Assembly (NCBI GenBank): GCA_018971925.1 | Contig: JAGWZT010000018.1 | Span: 1-15,483, forward strand | Reading direction: 5' to 3' | Origin: Lysobacteraceae bacterium | Lineage (GTDB): Bacteria > Pseudomonadota > Gammaproteobacteria > Xanthomonadales > Rhodanobacteraceae | DNA length: 15,483 nucleotides | Shown here: one piece after another, positions 8,166-15,373 of the stretch | Position numbering within the stretch: the stretch's first letter is position 1 | Layout: each line of letters opens with the position of its first letter | The notes under the pieces: model-generated | Told to the model about the DNA's origin: nothing | Seen by the model: the letters and a program-made list of their open reading frames with translations, nothing else | Databases searched by the model: none | Translations under genes and position numbers: made by a program

Positions 8166-8171
8166 GACAAT
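8166..8171 (+). promoter_or_regulatory. Candidate -10 box GACAAT of a leaderless polA promoter
   Basis: GACAAT ends six bases before the polA ATG at 8178, so the transcript would begin at or near the start codon; no Shine-Dalgarno sequence is present. The context ACAATCCGCGCATG matches ACAATCGCGGCATG before the zinc-ribbon gene at 12 of 14 positions. A -35 element is not convincing. Confidence 0.45.
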
Positions 8172-8177
8172 CCGCGC

Positions 8178-10985
8178 ATGCCCAAACTGACCCTGATCGA
8201 CGGTTCCAGTTACCTTTACCGCGCCTTTCACGCGCTGCCGCCACTCAGCAACGCCGGCGGCGAGCCGACCGGTGCGCTGTTCGGCGTGGTCAACATGCTG
8301 CGCGCGACGCTGAACGAAAAACCGGATTACGCCGCTTTCGTGGTGGACGCACCCGGCCGCACCTTCCGCGACGACCTGTACGCCGAATACAAGGCCAACC
8401 GCGCGCCGATGCCGGACGACTTGCGCGCGCAGGTCGAGCCGATGATGCAGATCGTCGAGGCGCTCGGATTTCCGATCCTCCGGGTTGCCGGCGTCGAGGC
8501 TGACGACGTGATCGGCACGCTGGCGACGCGCGCCGCCGCGGATGGCATCGAGGTGGAAGTTTCCACCGGCGACAAGGATTTCGCGCAACTGGTCGGCCCG
8601 AACGTTTTGCTGGTCAACACCATGACCCACACGCGCATGGGTCGCGCCGGCGTGATCGAAAAGTTCGGCGTACCACCCGAGCGCATCGTTGATTACCTGG
8701 CGCTGATGGGCGACTCGATCGACAACATCCCCGGCGTTCCGAAGTGCGGTCCCAAGACCGCGGCGAAGTGGCTGAACGAGTACGGCTCACTGGATGACGT
8801 GATCGCGCGCGCGGACGAGGTGAAAGGCAAGATCGGCGAGAACCTGCGCGCCGCGCTCCCGCAACTGCCGTTGTCGCGGCAGCTCGCGACCATCAAGACC
8901 GACGTCGGGCTGGACGAAGGCCCGCGCGACCTGAAATTGCGCGAACGCGATGCGGACACGCTGCGGGAGTTGTATGCACGCTACGAATTCCGGCAGGCGC
9001 TCGCCGAGCTGAACAAGCAGCCACCGGCAAAGGACGATGCAAAATCCGTGGTCATTCCGGGGCCCGTCGAAGGGTGGAACCCGGAATCCGGCGCTGTTGC
9101 ATTCAGTGCGGACAAGAGGCTGGATTCCGGATCGCCGCTTCGCGACGTCCGGAATGACGAAGATGGTGTTTCCACGGCGGGAGCCTACGAACTCGTCACC
9201 ACCCAATCTCAACTCGACGCGTGGCTCGCCAAACTGCGCGATGCCGAGCTCATCGCCTTCGATACCGAAACCACTTCGCTGGATCCGATGCGGGCAAAAT
9301 TGGCCGGATTGTCGTTTTCCGTGAAAGCCGGCGAGGCCTGCTACATCCCGGTCGGCCACGATTATCCGGGCGCGCCGCGGCAACTCGACCTCGATGAAAC
9401 CCTGCGCGCACTGCAGCCGATCCTGGAAGACCCGAAGCGCCCCAAACTCGGTCAGCACGCCAAATACGACTGCAACGTTCTTTCGAATTACGGCATCGAG
9501 GTGCGCGGGATCGCCTTCGACACGATGCTGGAGTCATACGTGCTGAACGCGACCGCCAACCGCCACGACATGGACACGCTGGCCAAGCGTTGGCTCGACT
9601 ACGACACGGTCCACTACGAAGACGTCGCCGGCAAGGGCGCCAAGCAGATTCCGTTCTCGCAGGTCGATCTCGACATCGCCTGCCGCTATTCGGCGGAAGA
9701 CGCCGATGTCACCCTGCGCCTGCACCACGCGCTGTGGCCGCAACTCCAGGAACAGCCGTCACTCGAAAAGGTATTCACCGGCATCGAAATGCCGCTCGTG
9801 CCGGTGCTCGCGCGGATGGAGCAACGCGGCGTGCTGGTCGACATTGCGGCACTGCGCCATCAAAGCAATGAGCTCGGCAAGCGGATGCACGCGCTGCAAA
9901 CCGAAATGCAACAGCTCGCCGGACGCGAGTTCAACGTCGATTCGCCCAAGCAGTTGCAGGCGTTGCTGTTCGACGAACTCGGACTGCCCGCGCTGGTGAA
10001 GACGCCTACCGGCCAACCCTCCACCAACGAGGAAGCGCTGGAAGCCATCGCCGGGCAGCACGCGCTACCGCGGATGATCCTCGACTATCGCCAATTCGCG
10101 AAGCTGCGCTCGACCTACACCGACAAGCTTCCCGAGATGGTCAACCCGCGCACCGGCCGCGTGCACACCAGCTACCACCAGGCCGCGGTCGCGACGGGGC
10201 GCCTGTCGTCCACCGATCCGAACCTGCAGAACATTCCCGTCCGTACCGAAGAAGGCCGCCGGATTCGCGAGGCGTTCATCGCACCGGAAGGCTGGCGCGT
10301 GCTGGCGGCGGATTACTCGCAAATCGAGTTGCGCATCATGGCGCACATGTCGGGCGATCCCGGTTTGACGAACGCGTTCCGGCACGACCAGGACGTGCAC
10401 CGCGCCACGGCTGCCGAGGTGTTCGATGTCGCGCCCGGCGCGGTCACGCCCGAGCAGCGCCGCGTCGCCAAGATGATCAATTTCGGGCTGATGTACGGGA
10501 TGAGCGCGCACGGGCTCGCGCAACGGCTCGGCATTCCGCGCAGCCAGGCCGCGGAATACGTGCAGCGCTATTTCGAACGTTATCCCGGAGTGAAGGCGTA
10601 CATGGATTCGACCCGCGGGCGGGCCAAGCGCGACGGCTATGTGGAAACCCTGTTCGGTCGCCGGCTGTATCTCGACTACATCCATTCGCGCAACGCCGCG
10701 CAACGCGCCGGCGCCGAACGCGCCGCGATCAACGCGCCGATGCAGGGCACCGCGGCGGACGTCATCAAGCGCGCGATGGTCGCCATCGATGGCTGGCTGC
10801 TGGAGCGCGGCGACGACGCGCACATGCTGATGCAGGTCCACGACGAATTGGTGTTCGAGGTCCGCGCGGACGCGCTGGAGGCGGTGCGCGACGGCGTGCG
10901 CAGGCGCATGCAGGGCGCGGCGGAACTCGATGTGCCGCTGCTGGTCGATATCGGGTCGGGGAGTAGTTGGGGCGAGGCACACTGA
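8178..10985 (+). CDS. polA: DNA polymerase I
   Basis: Repair and Okazaki-fragment polymerase, 935 aa (E. coli 928). The 5' nuclease domain (1 to about 285) starts MPKLTLIDGSSYLYRAFHAL and shows VEADDVIGTLA, STGDKDFAQLV and GDSIDNIPGVPKCGPKTA. The proofreading domain is intact: DTETTSLD with D362/E364, KYD D431, and YSAED with Y504/D508. The polymerase domain has motif A ADYSQIELRIMAHMSGD (D712), motif B RRVAKMINFGLMYGMSAHGL and motif C QVHDELVFEV (D889). Residues 292-327 are encoded by an inserted palindromic element (separate entry) in the hinge between the nuclease and Klenow parts. It adds 36 residues without breaking the frame. Transcribed divergently from the DUF2782 gene. Confidence 0.98.
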   Translation: MPKLTLIDGSSYLYRAFHALPPLSNAGGEPTGALFGVVNMLRATLNEKPDYAAFVVDAPGRTFRDDLYAEYKANRAPMPDDLRAQVEPMMQIVEALGFPILRVAGVEADDVIGTLATRAAADGIEVEVSTGDKDFAQLVGPNVLLVNTMTHTRMGRAGVIEKFGVPPERIVDYLALMGDSIDNIPGVPKCGPKTAAKWLNEYGSLDDVIARADEVKGKIGENLRAALPQLPLSRQLATIKTDVGLDEGPRDLKLRERDADTLRELYARYEFRQALAELNKQPPAKDDAKSVVIPGPVEGWNPESGAVAFSADKRLDSGSPLRDVRNDEDGVSTAGAYELVTTQSQLDAWLAKLRDAELIAFDTETTSLDPMRAKLAGLSFSVKAGEACYIPVGHDYPGAPRQLDLDETLRALQPILEDPKRPKLGQHAKYDCNVLSNYGIEVRGIAFDTMLESYVLNATANRHDMDTLAKRWLDYDTVHYEDVAGKGAKQIPFSQVDLDIACRYSAEDADVTLRLHHALWPQLQEQPSLEKVFTGIEMPLVPVLARMEQRGVLVDIAALRHQSNELGKRMHALQTEMQQLAGREFNVDSPKQLQALLFDELGLPALVKTPTGQPSTNEEALEAIAGQHALPRMILDYRQFAKLRSTYTDKLPEMVNPRTGRVHTSYHQAAVATGRLSSTDPNLQNIPVRTEEGRRIREAFIAPEGWRVLAADYSQIELRIMAHMSGDPGLTNAFRHDQDVHRATAAEVFDVAPGAVTPEQRRVAKMINFGLMYGMSAHGLAQRLGIPRSQAAEYVQRYFERYPGVKAYMDSTRGRAKRDGYVETLFGRRLYLDYIHSRNAAQRAGAERAAINAPMQGTAADVIKRAMVAIDGWLLERGDDAHMLMQVHDELVFEVRADALEAVRDGVRRRMQGAAELDVPLLVDIGSGSSWGEAH
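9051..9158 (+). repeat. Palindromic element (GTCATTC family), copy 2, inserted in frame in polA
   Basis: Perfect 10-bp terminal inverted repeats, GTCATTCCGG (9051-9060) and CCGGAATGAC (9149-9158). The left hairpin pairs ATTCCGGG (9054-9061) with CCCGGAAT (9080-9087). The right hairpin pairs ATTCCGGA (9124-9131) with TCCGGAAT (9148-9155), with TCGC/GCGA inside. GGAATCC (9083-9089) and GGATTCC (9122-9128) also pair. Length is 108 bp, exactly 36 codons, starting on a codon boundary (residues 292-327, VIPGPVEGWNPESG...). It shares ends and plan with the intergenic copy at 2007-2122. It contains no stop in the polA frame. Confidence 0.88.
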
Positions 10986-11015
10986 CCGTTTCGGCCACCA
11001 AACCAGGACACTTTG

Positions 11016-11104
11016 CCCTCTCCCCATCGCTACGCGCCCGGCCTGCGGCCGCCTCTCCCGCGAGGGGGGAGCGATCGTCGCGCTTCGCGCGACAGCGGCA
11101 TTGG
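11016..11104 (+). repeat. Dispersed repeat, left arm of an inverted pair around the sRNA locus
   Basis: Matches the reverse complement of 11528-11620. CGGCCTGCGGCCGCCTCTC (11039-11057) is perfectly repeated in inverted orientation at 11580-11598, and the 28 bases 11077-11104 match 11528-11555 with two differences. The part between contains a CCTCTCCC/GGGGGGAG hairpin. It lies 30 bp after the polA stop codon. Confidence 0.8.
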
Positions 11105-11357
11105 ATAGAGCGGGGGGTGAAGCGCATCCAGCACGCCTTGACGATTAGATAACAAGCCGGGCCCGGCCGCATGTTGAACGGCATCAGTGCTTCGCCAGTT
11201 ATGGCTTTTTCGTGGCAACGCGAAAGCCATGCGACAAGACAAGAGGTTGCGCGCGCCGGCCGCGCCACGCATGGCATCGTTTGGACGTCCAAACCCTGCC
11301 GAAAGTCATGCATGGTCCGGTGGGTGAACGCTCTCTGAATCTGCACAAAAAAAGAAT
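11105..11357. other. Non-coding stretch with several palindromes between polA and the sRNA
   Basis: No credible protein gene is seen here; short open frames lack family features. It contains a 12-bp palindrome GCCGGGCCCGGC (11156-11167), a hairpin pairing ATGGCTTT (11201-11208) with AAAGCCAT (11223-11230), and the 16-bp palindrome described separately. No polA terminator with a T tract was found. Confidence 0.6.
11279..11294. promoter_or_regulatory. Perfect 16-bp palindrome, possible operator
   Basis: GTTTGGACGTCCAAAC is a perfect palindrome with no loop, the form expected of a homodimeric regulator site. It ends 63 bases before the -35 box of the sRNA promoter. I do not recognise it as the site of a particular regulator, so the role is a guess. 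Confidence 0.35.
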
Positions 11358-11387
11358 TTGAACTTCCCGTGGACAGCCCCATCTAAG
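11358..11387 (+). promoter_or_regulatory. Sigma70-type promoter of the sX13-like sRNA
   Basis: TTGAAC (11358-11363) as -35 and TCTAAG (11382-11387) as -10, with an 18-base spacer and an A-rich stretch just upstream (ACAAAAAAAGAAT, 11345-11357) like an UP element. Predicted transcription start is about 11394. Confidence 0.6.
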
Positions 11388-11393
11388 GCTTCG

Positions 11394-11518
11394 GACGCAC
11401 GCAACGGCGTCCCCGGTTCACTCACCTCCCTGAGCGAACCCCCGGAGCCGAACCCCTCCCCAGGTTCGGCTTCGTCCGCCCCGAGAGCTCCCCCCTGGCT
11501 CTCGGGGCATTTTATTTT
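11394..11518 (+). ncRNA. sX13: Small regulatory RNA resembling Xanthomonas sX13
   Basis: sX13 of Xanthomonas is an abundant, about 115-nt sRNA encoded next to polA, with three stable stems and three C-rich apical loops that pair with G-rich sites near target start codons; it works without Hfq. All of this is matched here. Stem 1 pairs GGTTC (11415-11419) with GAACC (11436-11440) and CTCA with TGAG, loop CCTCCC. Stem 2 pairs GCCGAACC (11447-11454) with GGTTCGGC (11463-11470), loop CCTCCCCA. Stem 3 is the terminator, loop TCCCCCCTG. A small additional stem, GGACGC (11393-11398) with GCGTCC (11407-11412), lies at the 5' end. The predicted transcript of about 125 nt, its promoter and its location just downstream of polA agree. 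Identification rests on remembered family features, not on alignment. Confidence 0.75.
11479..11518 (+). terminator. Intrinsic terminator of the sRNA
   Basis: CCCCGAGAGC (11479-11488) pairs perfectly with GCTCTCGGGG (11498-11507) over a nine-base C-rich loop, followed by a T-rich tail (TTTTATTTT, 11510-11518). It is the strongest terminator in the window, and the loop itself is the third C-rich motif of the sRNA. Confidence 0.88.
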
Positions 11519-11527
11519 CCGCTTCGA

Positions 11528-11620
11528 CCAATACCGCTGCCGCGCGAAGCGCGACACATCGGATTCCCCTCTCCCTTGAGAGAGGCGGCCGCAGGCCGAG
11601 CGCGTGGCGCTGGAGTGAGG
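11528..11620 (-). repeat. Dispersed repeat, right arm of an inverted pair around the sRNA locus
   Basis: Inverted copy of 11016-11104: 28 bases with two differences at 11528-11555 and 19 perfect bases at 11580-11598, with the variable middle forming a CTCTC/GAGAG hairpin. It separates the sRNA terminator from the 3' end of the minus-strand operon, which stops 48 bp further on. Confidence 0.8.
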
Positions 11621-11667
11621 AGGCGAGTCGCGGACAGTCATTGCTCCACACCTGCGCGGCACACACG

Positions 11668-12843
11668 TCACGCCGAAATGGCCAGCCGTTCGCTGCGGTA
11701 CACCCACGCGGTAATGACGCCCACGATCGCCGCGCAGGCGAATCCGCTCACCAGCGCCATCCCGATGCTGGCCGCCGACACGGGCGTGCCGCGCAACAAG
11801 TCGCTGACGCCGATCTGCTGGGCCAGCAACGGCACCGCATACATCCACGGCGCGGCCTTCACCGGCATGAAGCTCATCACCATCGACGGCAGGATCGGCA
11901 CGATCATCAGCAGGCTGAGGTAGGTCTGCGCTTCGCGGTAACTCTTGGCGAAAGCGGCTACCAGCGTTTCCAGCACCGCGAACAGCGCTATCAGCGGCAG
12001 CTCCAGCAGGATCGCGTCGGCGATGAAACCGGGGCCGAGATCGAACGACATGCCGAGCTTCTCGGCCGGCAGGAAATGCCCGGCGATCGAGAATGCGATG
12101 GCAGTCAGCACCAGGCTGGCCAGCGAGAACGCGCCGATCGCACCGAGCTTGCCGATGAGGATTCGCCAGCGCGCCACCGGATTCGCGAAGAGGGGTTCCA
12201 ACGACTGCCGTTCGCGTTCGCCGGCAGTCAGATCGATGGCGAGGTACATGCCGCCGAGGTACACCGCGAACACGAAGAAGTACGGCAGGATTCCCAGTAT
12301 CAGGCCCGCGCGCGACTGCGGCGTCGACTGGTCGCGATTGCTGACAACCAGCGGCACGGCCACGCTGGGCGACAGCCCGCGCGCCAGCAGACGCAACGCG
12401 CCTTGCTCCGCGCCGTAGCGTTTCAACATGTCCTGCAGGCGTTGCCGCGGCGTGCTGCTGCCTTGCTGCGAAGCGTCGTAGATCAGTTCGACCTGCGCCG
12501 GCTCGCCCTTCGTCCAGGCCTTGCCGTAATCCGCCGGAATGCGCAGCACCACGTCGGCATCACGCTCGCGCACCGCCTTGTCGGGATCGGCGAGCGGCGC
12601 TTGCGGCACCAGGCCCTGCTGCTTCAGCGCCTCGATCAGGTTGGGCGCGTACTGCGCGCCGATCACCGGCACCTTCAGCGGACCTTCCGCCTTTTTCAAC
12701 TCGTGCGTGACCAGGGTGTTCATCATCACCGCGAAAAACACCGGCCCGAACAGCGGCCCCCAGACCAGCGCACTGAACACGGTGCGCTTGTCGCGCAGGT
12801 TCTCGCGGACCTCTTTCCACCATACCGTCAGCATCGCGCTCAT
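11668..12843 (-). CDS. ABC-2 type transporter permease, NatB-like
   Basis: Membrane part of an ABC exporter; NatB-type permeases work with a NatA-type ATPase, and the substrate here is unknown. The product has 391 aa from ATG 12843-12841. It opens SAMLTVWWKEVRENLRDKRT, then one transmembrane helix (about 22-45), then a large extracytoplasmic domain (about 46-200). Five more helices follow, with the family hallmark DLTAGERERQSLEPLFANPV after the second. It ends at the membrane with WVYRSERLAISA. The frame extends upstream to 12981, but the chosen ATG has GAGGGG (12857-12852) eight bases before it and overlaps the ATPase stop codon as ATGA, so the two are translationally coupled. Last gene of the minus-strand operon. 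Confidence 0.93.
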   Translation of the reverse strand: MSAMLTVWWKEVRENLRDKRTVFSALVWGPLFGPVFFAVMMNTLVTHELKKAEGPLKVPVIGAQYAPNLIEALKQQGLVPQAPLADPDKAVRERDADVVLRIPADYGKAWTKGEPAQVELIYDASQQGSSTPRQRLQDMLKRYGAEQGALRLLARGLSPSVAVPLVVSNRDQSTPQSRAGLILGILPYFFVFAVYLGGMYLAIDLTAGERERQSLEPLFANPVARWRILIGKLGAIGAFSLASLVLTAIAFSIAGHFLPAEKLGMSFDLGPGFIADAILLELPLIALFAVLETLVAAFAKSYREAQTYLSLLMIVPILPSMVMSFMPVKAAPWMYAVPLLAQQIGVSDLLRGTPVSAASIGMALVSGFACAAIVGVITAWVYRSERLAISA

Positions 12844-13574
12844 GCCGCAAGCCCCTCTTCCGTACCGATCAATTTCACGAAAGCGTCCTCGAGGTTGGCT
12901 TCGCCCGTTTGCGCACGCAGCGCGTCCGGCGTTTCGTCGGCGACCACGCGCCCGGCCGCGATCACCACGATGCGATCGCACAACATCGCGACCTCCTGCA
13001 TGATGTGGCTGGAGAACAGCACGCAGCGGCCTTCGGCCTTGAGGTTGCGCATGAACGCGCGCAAGCCCCGCGTGGCCATCACGTCGAGGCCGTTGGTGGG
13101 CTCGTCGAGGATCACGTTCTTCGGGTCATGCACCAGTGCGCGCGCGATCGCGGTCTTGACGCGCTGGCCCTGCGAGAAGCCTTCCGTGCGGCGGTCCAGG
13201 ATGTCGCGCATCTCGAGCGCATCGACAAGCTTGTCGCGGCGCTGGCGCATCACCGCGTTCTCGACGCCGTGCAGGCGCGCGAAGTACTCGATGTTCTCGC
13301 GCGCGGTGAGCCGCTTGTACAGGCCGCGCGCGTCCGGCAACACACCGAGTTGCCGCCGCACGGCGATGGGATCCACCGCAGCATCGATGCCGTCCACCAG
13401 CACTTGTCCGGAGTCGGGTTTCATCAGCGTGTAGAGCATGCGCAGCGTGGTGGTCTTGCCGGCACCGTTGGGCCCGAGCAAGCCGGTAATTTCGCCGTCG
13501 CGGGCGGTGAAGGTGACGCCGTTGACGGCCTTCACCTCACCGAAGGCCTTGTGCAGATCTTTTACTTCGATCAT
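12840..13574 (-). CDS. ABC transporter ATP-binding protein, NatA-like
   Basis: Energises the permease encoded directly downstream. The product has 244 aa from ATG 13574-13572. Walker A is GPNGAGKTT (34-42); the signature is FSQGQ, followed by RVKTAIARALVHDP; Walker B and D-loop are VILDEPTNGLD; the switch histidine is in LFSSHIMQEV. The Q-loop position reads GVLPDARGLYKRLTARENI, without the usual glutamine, as is typical of NatA-like proteins. The upstream extension of the open frame to 13631 is not used: GGAG (13585-13582) lies seven bases before this ATG, which overlaps the hydrolase stop codon as ATGA. Confidence 0.95.
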   Translation of the reverse strand: MIEVKDLHKAFGEVKAVNGVTFTARDGEITGLLGPNGAGKTTTLRMLYTLMKPDSGQVLVDGIDAAVDPIAVRRQLGVLPDARGLYKRLTARENIEYFARLHGVENAVMRQRRDKLVDALEMRDILDRRTEGFSQGQRVKTAIARALVHDPKNVILDEPTNGLDVMATRGLRAFMRNLKAEGRCVLFSSHIMQEVAMLCDRIVVIAAGRVVADETPDALRAQTGEANLEDAFVKLIGTEEGLAA

Positions 13575-15172
13575 GGCGCGGCTCCATTGAAATTCACGAA
13601 AGCAGGCACCGGCCCGATCCGGTCGGTGCACTGTGCCTGCAGCTGTTTCGGCTGCAGTTTTTCGACGAAGTCATCCACGAGGTCCGGCACGCACCCCGCG
13701 CTTATCGCTTCGGCGTGGCCCAGGCCTTTCACGACGAGCGAACGGCCATTGGACAGTCCCTTCAACACCTCGTCCGCGTACGCGGGTGGCGTCACCGGGT
13801 CGCGTTCGCCTGAAATCAGCAGGGTGGGAATCGACGACTCGAAGGGTGCGTGAAAATCCTTCGGCATCGGGTTGTGCGGCCACACCTTGCACTCGGCGAT
13901 GAAGGCCTTGATGATCTCGTCGCCCAGCAGCAGACCCTCGTCCTGCGGGCGCGGCGCCAGTAGCGATGCATCCTCCGTGCAGACCACCGACATCTGCATG
14001 CCGCCCTCGATGGAAGTCGAAAGGTCGCCCGAGAGCAGCCGGGCTTGTCCCATCAGGGGCGCATAGTTGCCGTGCGCGGCTTCGTTCACCGCGAGCGGCA
14101 GGAGTGTGGCGGTGACCGCGTTGTAGGAGAACATCCGCACCACGCCGGCCAGGGTGTCGGCGCTCAACGCCTTGGTGACCGGCTTGTAGCTGTACGGGTC
14201 CTCGAAAGTCACCTGCTGGGGTTGGCCCGCCTTCAACTTCGCGTACAACTGGTGCAGGGTGTCGTACCAGTCGCCGAAGGCCTTTTTGCAGGCGGGCGTC
14301 TCGTCGCATGCCGCCGACTGCAGCATCAACGAATGCTGCAACGCCACCGCGAACGTTTCACCCAGCACCATCTGGTTCGGCACCACGCCATCCAGCACCA
14401 TGCTGCGCACCGCGTCCGGGTGTGCGACGGCGTAATGCTGCGCCACGCGCGTACCGTACGAAACACCCACGAGGTCGAGCTTTGGCGCACCCAAGGCCTG
14501 GCGCACGGCTTCGAGGTCGGCCACCGCGTCACTGGTCGTGTAATAACGAGGGTCGGCGATCTTCCCGACTTCCCGCGCGCACTGGTCAAGCCAGCGCACG
14601 CGCTGTTCGATGTCGGGCTGCGTGTCGTCCTGCTTCTTCAACAACTTTTCGATCGCCGGGCACTTGAGCGGATGCGATTCGCCCGTGCCGCGCTGGTCAA
14701 GCAGCAACACGTCGTGGTGTTTCAACAGCGGCGCGAACGCGGTGGCGAGCTCGGGATACGTCTGGATGGCCGATTGCCCCGGACCGCCCGCGAGGTACAC
14801 CACCAGGTCCTGCACCGGAACGGCCGAATCGCTTTTCAGGATCGCGAGTTTCAGGTCGATCGTGCGCGACTTCGGATCGGCGCGATTCTCCGGCACCGGA
14901 AACTTCGCGCAGAAGGCCGCGACGGTCGCCGCCGAGTTCGGGCGTTTCAGTTCGCAGGCGGTCAGCGTGAGCTTGCCCATTTTCATCGTCGCGGGCGGCG
15001 CGGGTTTCATCGGCGTGGCGGGAATCGTGGTCGCGGATGCCGGAGCACTCGTTGCTTTGGTGCCGACGTCGGCGTTCCCCGCGTGATGCTTGCCCCGCCA
15101 CTGCCAGCCGAAGATACCCAGCGCGATCACGATCGCGGTGACACGCCAGACCATCCGTTTGTCCATCTTCAT
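13571..15172 (-). CDS. Membrane-anchored alpha/beta hydrolase, S33 / tripeptidyl aminopeptidase-like
   Basis: Probable extracytoplasmic serine peptidase or esterase; the true substrate is unknown. The product has 533 aa. The N-terminus MKMDKRMVWRVTAIVIALG is a signal peptide or signal anchor, followed by a Thr/Ala/Pro-rich linker to about residue 60. The catalytic domain shows LLLDQRGTGESHPLKCP (oxyanion/cap region), the nucleophile elbow GVSYGT with S238, LISGERDPVTPP with D458 and GLGHAEAI with H486: a complete Ser-Asp-His triad. The C-terminal part resembles the TAP-like C-terminal domain. The ATG at 15172 directly follows the stop codon of the XRE gene, with GAGGA (15184-15180) seven bases before it. 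Placed between regulator and ABC exporter, it probably works with that exporter. Confidence 0.9.
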   Translation of the reverse strand: MKMDKRMVWRVTAIVIALGIFGWQWRGKHHAGNADVGTKATSAPASATTIPATPMKPAPPATMKMGKLTLTACELKRPNSAATVAAFCAKFPVPENRADPKSRTIDLKLAILKSDSAVPVQDLVVYLAGGPGQSAIQTYPELATAFAPLLKHHDVLLLDQRGTGESHPLKCPAIEKLLKKQDDTQPDIEQRVRWLDQCAREVGKIADPRYYTTSDAVADLEAVRQALGAPKLDLVGVSYGTRVAQHYAVAHPDAVRSMVLDGVVPNQMVLGETFAVALQHSLMLQSAACDETPACKKAFGDWYDTLHQLYAKLKAGQPQQVTFEDPYSYKPVTKALSADTLAGVVRMFSYNAVTATLLPLAVNEAAHGNYAPLMGQARLLSGDLSTSIEGGMQMSVVCTEDASLLAPRPQDEGLLLGDEIIKAFIAECKVWPHNPMPKDFHAPFESSIPTLLISGERDPVTPPAYADEVLKGLSNGRSLVVKGLGHAEAISAGCVPDLVDDFVEKLQPKQLQAQCTDRIGPVPAFVNFNGAAP

Positions 15173-15373
15173 TCAGCGTTCCTCATCCGGTTCGAACATC
15201 GATTCGATGCGTTGCTTGAACAAGCGCGCCAGCTTGAACGCCAGCGGCAGGCTGGGGTCGTATTTGCCGTTCTCGATGGCGTTCACGGTCTGTCGCGAAA
15301 CATCGAGGCGTTCGGCCAACGTTCCCTGCGACCAGCCGTGGGCCTCCCGCAATTCGCGCACGCGGTTTTTCAT
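15173..15373 (-). CDS. Small XRE-family helix-turn-helix regulator
   Basis: Cro/CI-type DNA-binding protein of 66 aa that consists of little more than the HTH: MKNRVRELREAHGWSQGTLA, then ERLDVSRQTVNAIENGKYDP, then SLPLAFKLARLFKQRIESMF. Such short regulators commonly accompany a membrane protein gene and control their own operon; that is an inference here. The open frame extends to 15448 but the extension overlaps the upstream gene and has no family similarity. The ATG at 15373-15371 shares its A with the stop codon of the upstream gene and has GGGG (15383-15380) six bases before it. No effector-binding domain is present. Confidence 0.92.
   Translation of the reverse strand: MKNRVRELREAHGWSQGTLAERLDVSRQTVNAIENGKYDPSLPLAFKLARLFKQRIESMFEPDEER

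Noticed and set aside
8092..8244. 51-codon N-terminal extension of the DUF2782-like protein
   Set aside because: It would overlap polA and place the signal peptide internally; the GTG at 8091 has a good ribosome site.
9051..9158. Possibility that the insertion splits polA into a pseudogene
   Set aside because: The frame is kept, there is no stop codon, and all nuclease, proofreading and polymerase residues on both sides are intact.
11306..11848. 180-codon minus-strand frame across the sRNA and right repeat arm
   Set aside because: It runs antisense through the sRNA terminator, the repeat arm and the end of the permease gene and has no recognisable protein features.
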